Assembly: GCF_001647195.1 (NCBI RefSeq)
Contig: NZ_LVCV01000312.1
Coordinates: forward strand, 1 to 34,207
Origin: Rhodococcus sp. EPR-157
GTDB taxonomy: Bacteria; Actinomycetota; Actinomycetes; Mycobacteriales; Mycobacteriaceae
Length of the DNA: 34,207 nucleotides
Direction: 5' to 3'
Shown here: positions 15,677 to 23,871 of the stretch, one piece after another
How the letters are laid out: the number at the start of each line of letters is the position of its first letter
How positions within the stretch are numbered: position 1 is the first letter of the stretch
Made by a program: the position numbers and the translations under genes
The notes under the pieces: model-generated
The model's database searches: none
What the model was told of the DNA's origin: nothing
Seen by the model: only the letters and a program-made list of their open reading frames with translations

Positions 15677-17077
15677 CTACACGTTCAGGCGAGAATGATG
15701 CCGCGAGTACGTGAAGTACAAGACCGTCGTCAGGGCCAGCCAGATCGCGAACAGCAGCCAGGTCTCCCAGTGCAGCGTCGAGATCAGGTACAGGCACGCG
15801 AGGATCGACAGAACTGGCAACACGGGGTACAGCGGCACTCGGAACCCGCGCTCCAGATTGGGTTCACGTCGACGCAGAATGATGACGCCCGCAGACACGA
15901 CCGTGAACGCGACGAGCGTCCCCATGCTCACCAAATCGGCGAGGAAGTCGAGCGGTAGCAGCCCCGCCATCAGCGAGACCACGATGGCCACGATGATGGT
16001 ATTGGGTATGGGGCTCAACGTTTTCGGGCTCACGTCGGAGAAGATCTCCGGGATCATGCCGTCCCGACTCATCGCGAACAGCACCCGGGTCTGACCGTAG
16101 AGCGTGACGAGCGTGACCGAGAAGATCGACACGACAGCTCCTGCGGACAGAATGATCGACGGCCAGTCCGTACCGGTGACGTTCTGCAGGATCTCCGACA
16201 GTCCGGCTTCCTGGCCTTCGAACTCGGTGTATTTCTGTGCGCCGATGGCCGCGAACGTGACGACCAGGTAGATGACCGTGACGACGATCAGCGCGGTGAT
16301 GAGCGCGATCGGCAGCGTCCTCTTCGGATTCTCGACCTCCTCGCCCGCCGTCGACACGGCGTCGAGTCCGATGAAGGTGAAGAAGATCATGCCCGACGCG
16401 GCCCCGATGCCCGCAACTCCGAAGGGCGCGAACGGCTCGAGGTTGGAGATGTCGAAGCCGAAGAATGCAATGACGGCGAACATTGCAAGGACGCCGATCT
16501 TGGTGACCACCATGATCGCGTTGACGCGAGCGGATTCGCTGGTGCCGCGAATGAGCAGTAGCGCACACAGGGCGACCAGAACGATTGCCGGAACGTTGAT
16601 CCCGAATCCGAGTCCGTCACCGGGCGCGTGGCTCAGCACGTCCGGAATCTGAAAGCCGAACAGGCGGTTCAACAAATCGTTCAGGTACTGACTCCACAGC
16701 ACCGACACTGCAGCCGTGGACACGCCGTACTCGAGAATGAGACATGCACCGACCAGCAGCGCGACGAACTCACCGAGAATTGTGTACGCGTAGGTGTACG
16801 TCGACCCCGACGCCGGGATGCTCGACGCCAATTCCGCGTAGCAGAGGGCCGTGAGTCCCGCCGTGATCGCGGCGAGAATGAACGAGAAGATCACCGCCGG
16901 ACCCGCCAACGGCACCGCGTTGCTGAAGATGAAGAAGATACCGGTGCCGACGGTCGACCCGACGCCGATGCACGTCAGCTGGAACGTGTTCATGCTCCGC
17001 TTCAGCTGCGTACCACCGTGGTCGGATTCGAGGGCAGCGATGTCGCCGATCGGCTTGCGCCGCAGCAGTGTACTCAT
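15677..17077 (-). CDS. APC-family amino acid permease
   Basis: This 466-residue inner-membrane protein belongs to the amino acid-polyamine-organocation superfamily, close to cationic amino acid transporters (CAT/YfnA group). Evidence is the N-terminal GVGSTVGTGIFFIF segment, FTFIGLDAVSTAGEEVENPKR in the middle, and about 12 hydrophobic segments. The exact amino acid is unknown. The frame remains open far upstream, but the ATG at 17077 has a GGAGG site and overlaps the preceding universal-stress-protein gene by ATGA. That overlap shows the two are one operon, a pairing seen often for CAT-type permeases with Usp proteins. Confidence 0.9.
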   Translation of the reverse strand: MSTLLRRKPIGDIAALESDHGGTQLKRSMNTFQLTCIGVGSTVGTGIFFIFSNAVPLAGPAVIFSFILAAITAGLTALCYAELASSIPASGSTYTYAYTILGEFVALLVGACLILEYGVSTAAVSVLWSQYLNDLLNRLFGFQIPDVLSHAPGDGLGFGINVPAIVLVALCALLLIRGTSESARVNAIMVVTKIGVLAMFAVIAFFGFDISNLEPFAPFGVAGIGAASGMIFFTFIGLDAVSTAGEEVENPKRTLPIALITALIVVTVIYLVVTFAAIGAQKYTEFEGQEAGLSEILQNVTGTDWPSIILSAGAVVSIFSVTLVTLYGQTRVLFAMSRDGMIPEIFSDVSPKTLSPIPNTIIVAIVVSLMAGLLPLDFLADLVSMGTLVAFTVVSAGVIILRRREPNLERGFRVPLYPVLPVLSILACLYLISTLHWETWLLFAIWLALTTVLYFTYSRHHSRLNV

Positions 17078-18012
17078 TGATCCTCCGTAGTGGTGCCGGC
17101 ATGCAGTGAACTGCCGCGGGGTACGACGAGCATCGGCACGCGAGCGTACCGAATGATTTTCGACGCCGAGGAGCCGAGGAAGACCCGGGCCAATGGCCCG
17201 AGGCGGGACGAACCGACGACGAGGAGGTCGGTGTCGGTGAAGGCGGCCGCATCGACCGCTGCCTCCCAGCCGTTTCCGGCGACCGTTGCAGTGTCGACGA
17301 CCAGGCCGGGCCGGGACGATTCGAGAGCGGCTCGGGCCTGCCCGAGAAGAGTGTCGGCCTGCTCCTTCCACCGCGCGCTCACCACGTCCTCGGCGCCGTA
17401 CCCGCCGAGGGGAGGGAAAGTGGTGGAGGCGCGGGGTGCGAACGCGATGAGTCGCAATGGGAGCGACCAGGCATCGGCAAGAGTCGACGCCGTCCGCAGC
17501 GCGTCCTCCGATTGAGCCGTTCCCACGTAGGCGCAGCTGATGCGATCGAGGGGCTTCACCGATTCGCGGGTGCCGATCGGTGCGAGCGCCAACGGCACGG
17601 CGCAGGAATGCAGCAGTGAATCGGTCGTGCTGCCCGGTGCGAACCGTCCCGGTGTGCCTGCGGTGGAACCCAATACGACGATGTCCGCGTGGTACTGCTT
17701 GGCTACCTCGTTCAGTCCGGCGCTTTCGGCTGTGTTGCTGGTATAGAACGCAGCGGGGTCGGCGGGCGTGAGCCCCAACTCGCCGATCGCGCTCTCCGCA
17801 GCCTTCACGGCGGCGACGCCCCGCTCGGCGAGCCAGCGCTGGTATTCGGCATCGACCCTGGCCATCGACGGGAACGGCCACGACTGCGGGAGAACCGTGC
17901 AGGCCTGGACCGCGACGTCCCCCGAGGCCGCAAGCCTCGCGGCGAGCGCAAGTGCGTCGCGTCCCGAGTCGTCGGGAACCCACCCGACCATCGCACTGAT
18001 ACTGATCCCCAT
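17074..18012 (-). CDS. Universal stress protein with two Usp domains
   Basis: The 312-residue protein is two tandem Usp domains, each a nucleotide-binding Rossmann-like fold. The ATP-binding G-x2-G-x9-G(S/T) pattern occurs in both, at GSTAGTPGRFAPGST and GSSRLGPLARVFLGSS. The ATG at 18012 follows a GAAAGG site; an in-frame codon at 18039 is the alternative. The stop overlaps the APC permease start. Usp domains coupled to transporters may sense energy state and modulate uptake, but that role is not shown here. Confidence 0.88.
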   Translation of the reverse strand: MGISISAMVGWVPDDSGRDALALAARLAASGDVAVQACTVLPQSWPFPSMARVDAEYQRWLAERGVAAVKAAESAIGELGLTPADPAAFYTSNTAESAGLNEVAKQYHADIVVLGSTAGTPGRFAPGSTTDSLLHSCAVPLALAPIGTRESVKPLDRISCAYVGTAQSEDALRTASTLADAWSLPLRLIAFAPRASTTFPPLGGYGAEDVVSARWKEQADTLLGQARAALESSRPGLVVDTATVAGNGWEAAVDAAAFTDTDLLVVGSSRLGPLARVFLGSSASKIIRYARVPMLVVPRGSSLHAGTTTEDQ

Positions 18013-18111
18013 ATGCGCCTTTCGTGGGACGAGCAGCAAGATCAGCTCAGTATGGGACCGAGGCCGCTCTCGCGCAGCGGAAGTGCCAGTGCGTGCAGGG
18101 GAGTCGTGCAG

Positions 18112-18822
18112 TCAGCCGTGTGAGGCTGCCTGGTGGTTAGGTTCGAGACGGTCGCTCACCAAGTTCCGGATCGGAGGGAACGACAAGAGGGCCCACAGCG
18201 CGAGGAGGCCAGCAGCGACGTCGATCGGGTGCCGCGACGTCGATCGGGTAATGCACGCCGAGGTAAAGCCGGGAGGTAGCGACCGCGAGCGCGAACAACA
18301 CCGACGCTGTGCGGGCGACCCGCCGCACCGCTGCGCCTACCCGGACGGTGAGCCGCAGCTACGGCGGTGTGCCCGGACGGGAACGACCACACGGTGTCGG
18401 GGCTCATCAGCCACAGTCGTTGCGGGGGACGGGGTTCGCGGATGACGTACTTCGCGATCGTGGACACCACAAGGGTTCCTGCCATCACTGCCAGCGCCCG
18501 AACCGCATCGACTCGTCGCCCTGTTCTGAAGAACCAGGCCGCCACGCCGATCGCCACCACGACTCCGACGACGGGTTGTGCACAGTCGGTGGCCACTTCG
18601 GCGAGGACGGTGGCCCAGCCGGTGCGATGGGTGGAGATACGGTCGTGGAACCGAATGCCGGCCTCGGTCGCTGCATCGGAGGATGCAACAGCACCGATGG
18701 TGACCGGGTGCGCCTTCGTAAACGAAGTCCGCGAGCAGGCTGACCGTGCCGAATGCCACGACGAACCGCCACGCACCCATTGCGGGCCGAGGCGGTGTGG
18801 TGAAGGTGTCGGGTCCGGTCAC
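18112..18822 (-). pseudogene. PAP2-family phosphatase gene broken by three frameshifts
   Basis: The three PAP2 phosphatase motifs are all present but in different frames: KYVIREPRP and PSGH in one, SRLYLGVHYPID in another. Reading through needs removal of one base near 18720-18722 (a T run), one near 18353 (a G), and one 19-bp repeat unit at 18215-18249. Each change is +1 modulo 3, so the frame returns and ends at the TGA at 18112-18114, for about 229 residues. The ATG at 18822 overlaps the upstream Usp stop (ATGA). An intact enzyme would be a membrane phosphatase of lipid phosphates or a haloperoxidase-like protein. Sequencing error could explain the single-base changes but not easily the 19-bp duplication. 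Confidence 0.8.
18215..18249. repeat. 19-bp-period duplication in the PAP2 gene
   Basis: GCGACGTCGATCGGGT occurs at 18215-18230 and again at 18234-18249. Removing one 19-bp unit restores VHYPIDVAAGLL in the third PAP2 motif, which shows the duplication is the later event. Confidence 0.9.
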
Positions 18823-19358
18823 AGATGATTATTCTCGGTTGCTGGGACGAGCAGTACCGGGCGGAGAGCGTGGCGGGCCAGCGTCGAGGACACCGATTCT
18901 CCGAGGACCCTCTCGATCAGTGACATCACCCCTCCGCGCGTGGTGCCGACGATGATCATCAGGGCGTCATTGGCTTCGGCAATCGTGGTCAGCAGCTGGG
19001 CAGGTACGCCTTCCCTCGAGTAGTAAGCCCAGTTCCCGGGCAGGGTGGACAGCATGGTGCAGGCCTCCTGGCGCTCTTGTTCGACCGCATCGGCGATACG
19101 TTGTTCCCAGTCGTAGCTGTCCGGGTCGATCGGCAGGTCGTCGGTGTCGACGATGTGCGCGACGTGCAGGAACGCGTTCAGTCGGTCGGCGAGGTCCATC
19201 GCATAGGACAAGGCAGCGCGGCTGGCGGGGTGCCGGTCGAAGCCGACGACGAGGTGGCATACGGGTGGTACCGGGCCAGCAGGGCCGTCCACACGCAGCG
19301 GGGCGAGCCAATTCCGGAGTTCGTCCCGGGTGGTGTGTTCGCGTTCGTTCTCGGTCAT
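18819..19358 (-). CDS. Universal stress protein in the fluoride operon
   Basis: The 179-residue protein has a single Usp domain from about residue 33 (HLVVGFDRHPASRAAL) to the C terminus, with GTTRGGVMSLIERVLGESVSS matching the ATP-binding motif. A hydrophilic stretch of about 32 residues comes first. The ATG at 19358 has a strong GAGGAGA site; the upstream codons to 19397 are unlikely. It begins 10 bp after the CrcB stop and its own stop overlaps the PAP2 start, so it belongs to the riboswitch-controlled operon. Fluoride induction is inferred from that linkage. Confidence 0.88.
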   Translation of the reverse strand: MTENEREHTTRDELRNWLAPLRVDGPAGPVPPVCHLVVGFDRHPASRAALSYAMDLADRLNAFLHVAHIVDTDDLPIDPDSYDWEQRIADAVEQERQEACTMLSTLPGNWAYYSREGVPAQLLTTIAEANDALMIIVGTTRGGVMSLIERVLGESVSSTLARHALRPVLLVPATENNHL

Positions 19359-19368
19359 TGCATTCTCC

Positions 19369-19734
19369 TCACACGGAAGCCAGGACGAGACCGGCACCGC
19401 CGGCAGCGACGGTCACCAACAGGGTGCCGACCGCGTTCACCACGCCGGCAATGTAATTCTGACGTTGGATCAGTCGCACCGTCTCGAAACTGGCGGTGCT
19501 GAACGTGGTGTACCCGCCGCAGAACCCGATGCCCACGATCAGCTGAAGTTCCCGGGGAAGACCGTGGAAGAGGAACAGTCCAGTGACGAATCCGAGGAGC
19601 AGTGATCCGGTCACGTTGATAATCGCTGTCGCCCAGGGAAAGTCCGACGACCGGCGGTGTTTGATAGCTCCGTCAAGCACGAAGCGTGCGATTGCTCCCG
19701 CGCTACCCGCGCAGGCGATCCACAGTGTCGTCAT
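19369..19734 (-). CDS. crcB: Fluoride channel subunit Fluc/CrcB (first of pair by size)
   Basis: Fluc channels are small four-helix membrane proteins that dimerise in antiparallel orientation and let fluoride out of the cell. This 121-residue subunit has the signature GFCGGYTTFSTASFE at about residues 72-86 and an early GAIARF motif. The ATG at 19734 overlaps the stop of the second crcB gene upstream. Having two adjacent, unequal crcB genes is common in actinobacteria and suggests a heterodimer in which each polypeptide has a fixed orientation. Confidence 0.93.
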   Translation of the reverse strand: MTTLWIACAGSAGAIARFVLDGAIKHRRSSDFPWATAIINVTGSLLLGFVTGLFLFHGLPRELQLIVGIGFCGGYTTFSTASFETVRLIQRQNYIAGVVNAVGTLLVTVAAGGAGLVLASV

Positions 19735-20222
19735 TGCGTTGCCTCTGTGGGTCGTGACCGCAGTCGCGCGGCGATCGCGATTCCGGCGGTGGTGGCCATC
19801 AGGCCAACCAGTACGGTGCCGACCGCGTAGCTACCGGCGGCCCACCACTGATGGCTACGCAGAAAAAGATCGGTATCGGCGGCGAGAGCGCTGTACGTGG
19901 TGAACGAACCGAGCGTCCCGGTGCCCACCAACAGGCGGACTTGTCGCCGCCATCGGGTGTCCGGACCCAGGCGAGCCAGTCCTTCCAGCAACAGACCGAG
20001 CAGGAAAGCCCCGACGATGTTGATGGCGAAGGTGGTCACCGGCCATCCACCCGCGGCAGGGGGAAGCGACAGTCCGAGCTGGTATCGGAGTGGCGCCCCG
20101 GCCAATCCACCGACACCGACGGCGGTGATCGCGGACGGCCGCACATGAAGCGGGCGCCGGGTTCGAGGTGCGGTATCGGGATCGACCGGCAAGGTCGGAT
20201 TCGGATCGCGGTGACCGTCCAC
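19731..20222 (-). CDS. crcB: Fluoride channel subunit Fluc/CrcB with N-terminal extension
   Basis: This 163-residue subunit has the Fluc core (GGLAGAPLRYQLG early, then GTGTLGSFTTYSALAADT), preceded by a hydrophilic, Pro- and Arg-rich tail of about 30 residues that its partner lacks. The start is GTG at 20222, with AAGGAG seven bases upstream; this site is immediately downstream of the fluoride riboswitch, so ligand-dependent folding could control its access. It is the first gene of the operon and its stop overlaps the next crcB. Confidence 0.92.
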   Translation of the reverse strand: MDGHRDPNPTLPVDPDTAPRTRRPLHVRPSAITAVGVGGLAGAPLRYQLGLSLPPAAGGWPVTTFAINIVGAFLLGLLLEGLARLGPDTRWRRQVRLLVGTGTLGSFTTYSALAADTDLFLRSHQWWAAGSYAVGTVLVGLMATTAGIAIAARLRSRPTEATQ

Positions 20223-20242
20223 GGGCAGACTCCTTCCACTCA

Positions 20243-20320
20243 GGGAAAGGAGCCATCAGCCCCGGGCTGGGGCGGTTCAGACAACCCTTGACGGGCGATC
20301 TAGGCGGAGATCCATCGCCA
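20243..20320 (-). ncRNA. Fluoride riboswitch (crcB motif)
   Basis: On the minus strand the leader starts with GGCGATGGATCTCCGCC (20319-20303) and ends with GGGGCTGATGGCTCC. Both are hallmarks of the crcB RNA: a GGCGAUG stem-loop, and GGCUGAUGRCUCC forming the other half of the pseudoknot. It lies between a -10 box and the first crcB gene, as expected for a fluoride-sensing leader. Pairing of the outer stem is weaker than in the Thermotoga example I remember. Confidence 0.9.
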
Positions 20321-20326
20321 GCCGCA

Positions 20327-20332
20327 ATCATA
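20327..20332 (-). promoter_or_regulatory. Probable -10 box of the fluoride operon
   Basis: TATGAT on the minus strand lies about seven bases before the riboswitch sequence, so transcription would start at the riboswitch itself. I see no clear -35 box. Confidence 0.5.
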
Positions 20333-20367
20333 GCCTGAACACCTCGCGCACGTTCGTCGCTACCTGT

Positions 20368-21138
20368 TCAGCGTTCGGGCCGCAGAAGGCCGGACAAAAT
20401 GTGTGCTTGCTCGAGCAACAGGGTGCCGAGTTCGTGGTGGCGTTCCGGCCGGAAGCGCGTCTCGACGCCGGTCAAGCTCAATGCCCATGCGGGCTTGCCG
20501 GTGCGATCGAACACCGCCGCGCCGATTCCCCAGCTGCCCTCGACGAGCAACGCAGGATTGACGGCGTACCCGGTTACGCGGGTCGCGTCGACACGCCGCC
20601 TCAATGCCTCCGACGAATGCTCGGGTCCCCAGTCGGACTGCAGGTCGGTTCTCTTCAGATAGTCGACGACCTCGCGGTCGGGAAGGTGCGCCAGTATCAC
20701 CATCCCGGCCGACGCCACACCGAGCGGAAACCTGATGCCCTCGTACAGGACATGAGAGCGAAGCGGGAAGCTCCCGTCCTCGCGGAGCAGACAGACCGTC
20801 TCGTCGCCGCGGCGTGCGGACAGAAATGCGCTCTCACCGCTGACAGCGGCAAGCGTGTGTACGACGCGTCGAGCCTGGTCGGTGATGTCGTAGCGGCCCG
20901 CGGCGGCCGATCCGAGCAGGTACATCTCCGGCCCGAGCGTCCACCTGCCGGTTGCGGCATCTCGGTCGAGAAACCCCTCGTCTGCGAGGGATGTCAGCAG
21001 CCGATGCGCCGTCGGGCGAGCCAGCATGGTGGCGCGGGCCAACTCGGTGGTGGATCCGCCGTCGGGCTCGGCCGCACCGACAGCACGCAGAAGCGCCGCG
21101 GTGCGGGCGATGACATTCGGCGCGACATTCGAGGGCAC
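20368..21138 (-). CDS. IclR-family regulator, divergent from scoAB
   Basis: The 256-residue protein has an N-terminal winged helix-turn-helix (about 8-60, with TTELARATMLARPTAHRLL) and a C-terminal IclR effector domain (about 75-250). IclR proteins of this type, such as PcaR and PobR, often control genes of the 3-oxoadipate pathway and its CoA-transferase. The gene is divergent from 3-oxoacid CoA-transferase genes, and a 17-bp sequence is mirrored just before both starts. The effector is probably a 3-oxoacid or an aromatic intermediate, by inference. Confidence 0.9.
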   Translation of the reverse strand: MPSNVAPNVIARTAALLRAVGAAEPDGGSTTELARATMLARPTAHRLLTSLADEGFLDRDAATGRWTLGPEMYLLGSAAAGRYDITDQARRVVHTLAAVSGESAFLSARRGDETVCLLREDGSFPLRSHVLYEGIRFPLGVASAGMVILAHLPDREVVDYLKRTDLQSDWGPEHSSEALRRRVDATRVTGYAVNPALLVEGSWGIGAAVFDRTGKPAWALSLTGVETRFRPERHHELGTLLLEQAHILSGLLRPER

Positions 21139-21156
21139 ATCCCGACTCTAGCAAGC

Positions 21157-21291
21157 GTCCGTCCAGTGAACGCATAGAGTCCGATGGTTCGTCACGCGAT
21201 CACTTCGGAGTCGATTTTCGGTACCCCCTTCCTGCAATCCACAGTTCAGCGTCTACTGAGTGCAGTGATGCAGCGCGTTCGCTGTGTGGAC
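21157..21291. promoter_or_regulatory. Mirrored candidate operators between iclR gene and scoA
   Basis: GTCCGTCCAGTGAACGC (21157-21173) and, on the opposite strand, GTCCACACAGCGAACGC (21291-21275) match at 13 of 17 positions. One lies 19 bp before the IclR start and the other 17 bp before scoA. This symmetry suggests binding by the IclR protein to control both genes. Confidence 0.45.
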
Positions 21292-21307
21292 AGAGAAGGA
21301 GGCTTCA

Positions 21308-22069
21308 GTGGCAGGGAAGGTGTACGAGTCAGCGGCAACCGCCGTGGCGGATATCGGTGACGGCTCGAGCGTGGCAGTCGGAGGGTTCGGGCTCTGCGGG
21401 ATTCCCGACGCCTTGATCCAGGCGATCGGGGAGACCGACGCGTCGGATCTCGAGGTGTTCTCCAACAACTGCGGTGTCGACGACCACGGCTTGGGAATTC
21501 TGCTTGCACTGGGTCGAATTCGACGCGTGACCGCGTCGTATGTGGGCGAGAACAAAGAGTTCGCGCGGCAATACCTCGCGGGTGAACTCGAAGTCGAACT
21601 GACCCCGCAGGGCACGCTGGCCGAGCGTATGCGCGCCGGCGGCACCGGGATTCCAGCGTTCTTCACCCCTGCCGGCGTGGGAAGCCCCATCGCGGACGGG
21701 GGAATGCCGTGGCGGTACAACACCGACGGCAGTATTGCGATCTCGTCACCGCCCAAGGAGACTCGCGTGTTCGGTGCCAAGCGCTACGTGCTCGAGGAAG
21801 CGATCACCGCCGACTACGCGCTGGTGCACGCCGAGATCGGCGACACCGAGGGCAATCTTGTGTTCGACAAGACTGCAATGAACTTCAATCCGCTTGCTGC
21901 GATGGCAGGCAAGATCACGATCGCCCAGGTCGAGCACCTTGTCGAGCCCGGCGAGATCGACCCGGGTGCAGTGCATCTGCCGGGCGTCTTCGTTCAGCGC
22001 ATCGTGAACACCGGCACCCAGGACAGGCGCATCGAAAAGCGCACGGTCAGTGTAGGAGGACAAGCATGA
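21308..22069 (+). CDS. scoA: 3-oxoacid CoA-transferase subunit A
   Basis: Subunit A of a family I CoA-transferase (succinyl-CoA:3-oxoacid or 3-oxoadipate type) moves CoA between succinate and a 3-oxoacid. The 253-residue protein has the [13 protein letters not shown] and SNNCGVDD signatures near residues 25-60. The start is GTG at 21308, with a strong AAGGAGG five bases upstream; the ATG at 21284 has no such site. The stop overlaps the subunit B start. The divergent IclR gene suggests induction by the substrate. Sequence alone does not separate acetoacetate (ScoA) from 3-oxoadipate (PcaI) specificity; no pca genes lie nearby. Confidence 0.92.
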   Translation: MAGKVYESAATAVADIGDGSSVAVGGFGLCGIPDALIQAIGETDASDLEVFSNNCGVDDHGLGILLALGRIRRVTASYVGENKEFARQYLAGELEVELTPQGTLAERMRAGGTGIPAFFTPAGVGSPIADGGMPWRYNTDGSIAISSPPKETRVFGAKRYVLEEAITADYALVHAEIGDTEGNLVFDKTAMNFNPLAAMAGKITIAQVEHLVEPGEIDPGAVHLPGVFVQRIVNTGTQDRRIEKRTVSVGGQA

Positions 22070-22710
22070 CCACAGCGATAGCAGGCTGGACCCGTGAGCA
22101 GATGGCCGAGCGGACCGCGGCCGAGATGATCGACGGTGAATACGTCAATCTCGGAATCGGTTTGCCCACATTGATTCCCGGATATCTGACGTCCGAAGTC
22201 CGAGTCGTACTGCATTCGGAGAACGGCATCCTCGGAACGGGCCCGTACCCGACCGAGGAGAACATCGACGCGAACCTCATCAATGCGGGCAAGGAAACCG
22301 TCACCGTCAACTCCGGTGCGGCATTCTTCGATTCGTCGTTGTCGTTCGGCATGATTCGCGGCGGCCACATCGACACGGCAGTACTCGGCGGGATGCAGGT
22401 ATCGCGTTCCGGCGATCTGGCGAACTGGATGGTTCCGGGCAAGATGGTCAAGGGGATGGGCGGTGCGATGGACCTCGTTCACGGCGCACGCCGCGTCATC
22501 GTGGTCATGGAACACACCGACCGTGAGGGCAACCCGAAGATTCTCGACGCGTGCACGCTGCCGCTGACGGGTCAGGGCGTCGTGAACCGAATCGTCACCA
22601 ACCTTGCCGTCATCGACGTCGTGGGTGACGGGACGTTGGCGCTGGCCGAGCTCGCGCCGGGCGTGACGAGAGAGCAGGTCGAGGCAGCGACGGGCGTTCC
22701 CCTGGCCTGA
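22066..22710 (+). CDS. scoB: 3-oxoacid CoA-transferase subunit B
   Basis: The 214-residue B subunit carries the catalytic glutamate, seen as Glu52 in [10 protein letters not shown], which forms the acyl-glutamyl-CoA intermediate. [10 protein letters not shown] and [20 protein letters not shown] are also typical. The ATG at 22066 overlaps the subunit A stop and follows AGGAGG. It pairs with subunit A in a heterotetramer. The next gene begins 30 bp downstream and may be read from the same transcript. Confidence 0.93.
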   Translation: MTTAIAGWTREQMAERTAAEMIDGEYVNLGIGLPTLIPGYLTSEVRVVLHSENGILGTGPYPTEENIDANLINAGKETVTVNSGAAFFDSSLSFGMIRGGHIDTAVLGGMQVSRSGDLANWMVPGKMVKGMGGAMDLVHGARRVIVVMEHTDREGNPKILDACTLPLTGQGVVNRIVTNLAVIDVVGDGTLALAELAPGVTREQVEAATGVPLA

Positions 22711-22740
22711 CAGGCTCTCTGACTGTGTCACCATGGCCGA

Positions 22741-23862
22741 ATGGCTGAATCATCGAGAATCGAAGGTCCGCTGGCAGGGCTCGTCGTCGCTGACTTCTCG
22801 CGGGTCCTCGCGGGCCCGTACGCGACGATGATGCTCGGCGACATGGGCGCCGAGGTGATCAAGATCGAACGACCCGGTGACGGCGACGACACCCGATCCT
22901 GGGGACCTCCCTACGATTCGAACGGCACCGCAACCTATTTCGCGTCGGTGAACCGCAACAAGGCCTCGCGGGCGATCGATCTGAAGACCGAGGCCGGACT
23001 TATCGAGGCTCGCGAGATCATCTCCGGTGCAGACATTCTGATCGAGAACTTTCGAGCGGGAACCATGGATCAACTCGGGCTCGGGTATGCCGCGCTGTCG
23101 GCCGAGCGGCCTGGTTTGATCTACTGCTCCATCACCGGCTTCGGTACCGGTGGAGGGGCTGCACTACCGGGATACGATCTGCTGGTCCAGGCCGTAGGAG
23201 GTGTGATGAGCGTCACCGGCCCCGACCCGCAGACCCCGACCAAGGTCGGCGTCGCGATGGTGGACATCGTCACCGGTCTACACGCACTGGCGGGGATACT
23301 TGCTGCGCTGCATCATCGTTCGCAGTCGGGCCTCGGCCAGTACGTGCACACGAACTTGATGTCGTGCGTGCTGTCCGCGCTCAGCAATCAATCGGCCGCG
23401 TACCTGGGCGGCGGGGTCGTGCCGACCGCGATGGGCAACAAGCACCCGTCTGTGGTCCCGTACGAGGTGTTCGAGACCGCGGATCGTCCGCTTGCCCTCG
23501 CGGTGGGCAACGACAAGCAATTCGCCGCTCTGGCGGACGTCGTCTCGCTGCCGTGGTTGTCGAGCGATTCACGATTCATCGGCAACTCCGCGCGGGTGGC
23601 GAACCGCGATGCCCTGGTCTCGGAATTGACGGCGCGGTTCGCGACCCGATCTGCCGACGACTGGTACCGGGCTCTGTCCGAACGCCACGTCCCTGCGGGT
23701 CCCGTCAACTCCCTCGACGAGGCGTTCGCGTTCGCGGAAGCGCTGGGATTGAATCCGCGCGTAGAGGTTCCGGGCGCTACAAGCGCAGGTGTGCGTAACC
23801 CGATCGATTTCTCGGCGACGCCCGTCGGCTACCGCCTGCCGCCACCGCCGATGCCTGGCTAG
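22741..23862 (+). CDS. CaiB/BaiF-family (type III) CoA-transferase
   Basis: The 373-residue protein belongs to family III CoA-transferases, which move CoA between carboxylic acids through an aspartyl anhydride. The catalytic Asp is probably Asp146 in GYDLLVQAVGG. The N-terminal LAGLVVADFSRVLAGPYATMMLGDMGAEVIK pattern is a clear family hallmark (quoted in part: DFSRVLAGPYATM). The substrate cannot be deduced. It follows scoB by 30 bp and is followed by dhaK after 9 bp, so it is likely in the same operon. Confidence 0.88.
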   Translation: MAESSRIEGPLAGLVVADFSRVLAGPYATMMLGDMGAEVIKIERPGDGDDTRSWGPPYDSNGTATYFASVNRNKASRAIDLKTEAGLIEAREIISGADILIENFRAGTMDQLGLGYAALSAERPGLIYCSITGFGTGGGAALPGYDLLVQAVGGVMSVTGPDPQTPTKVGVAMVDIVTGLHALAGILAALHHRSQSGLGQYVHTNLMSCVLSALSNQSAAYLGGGVVPTAMGNKHPSVVPYEVFETADRPLALAVGNDKQFAALADVVSLPWLSSDSRFIGNSARVANRDALVSELTARFATRSADDWYRALSERHVPAGPVNSLDEAFAFAEALGLNPRVEVPGATSAGVRNPIDFSATPVGYRLPPPPMPG

Positions 23863-23871
23863 GGTGGAGGC

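Noticed and set aside
15677-17983. A 768-codon frame running from the APC permease through the upstream Usp gene
   Set aside because: Only the part from 17077 is real permease. The upstream part is an out-of-frame reading of the Usp gene, which has its own clear start, motifs and ATGA overlap.
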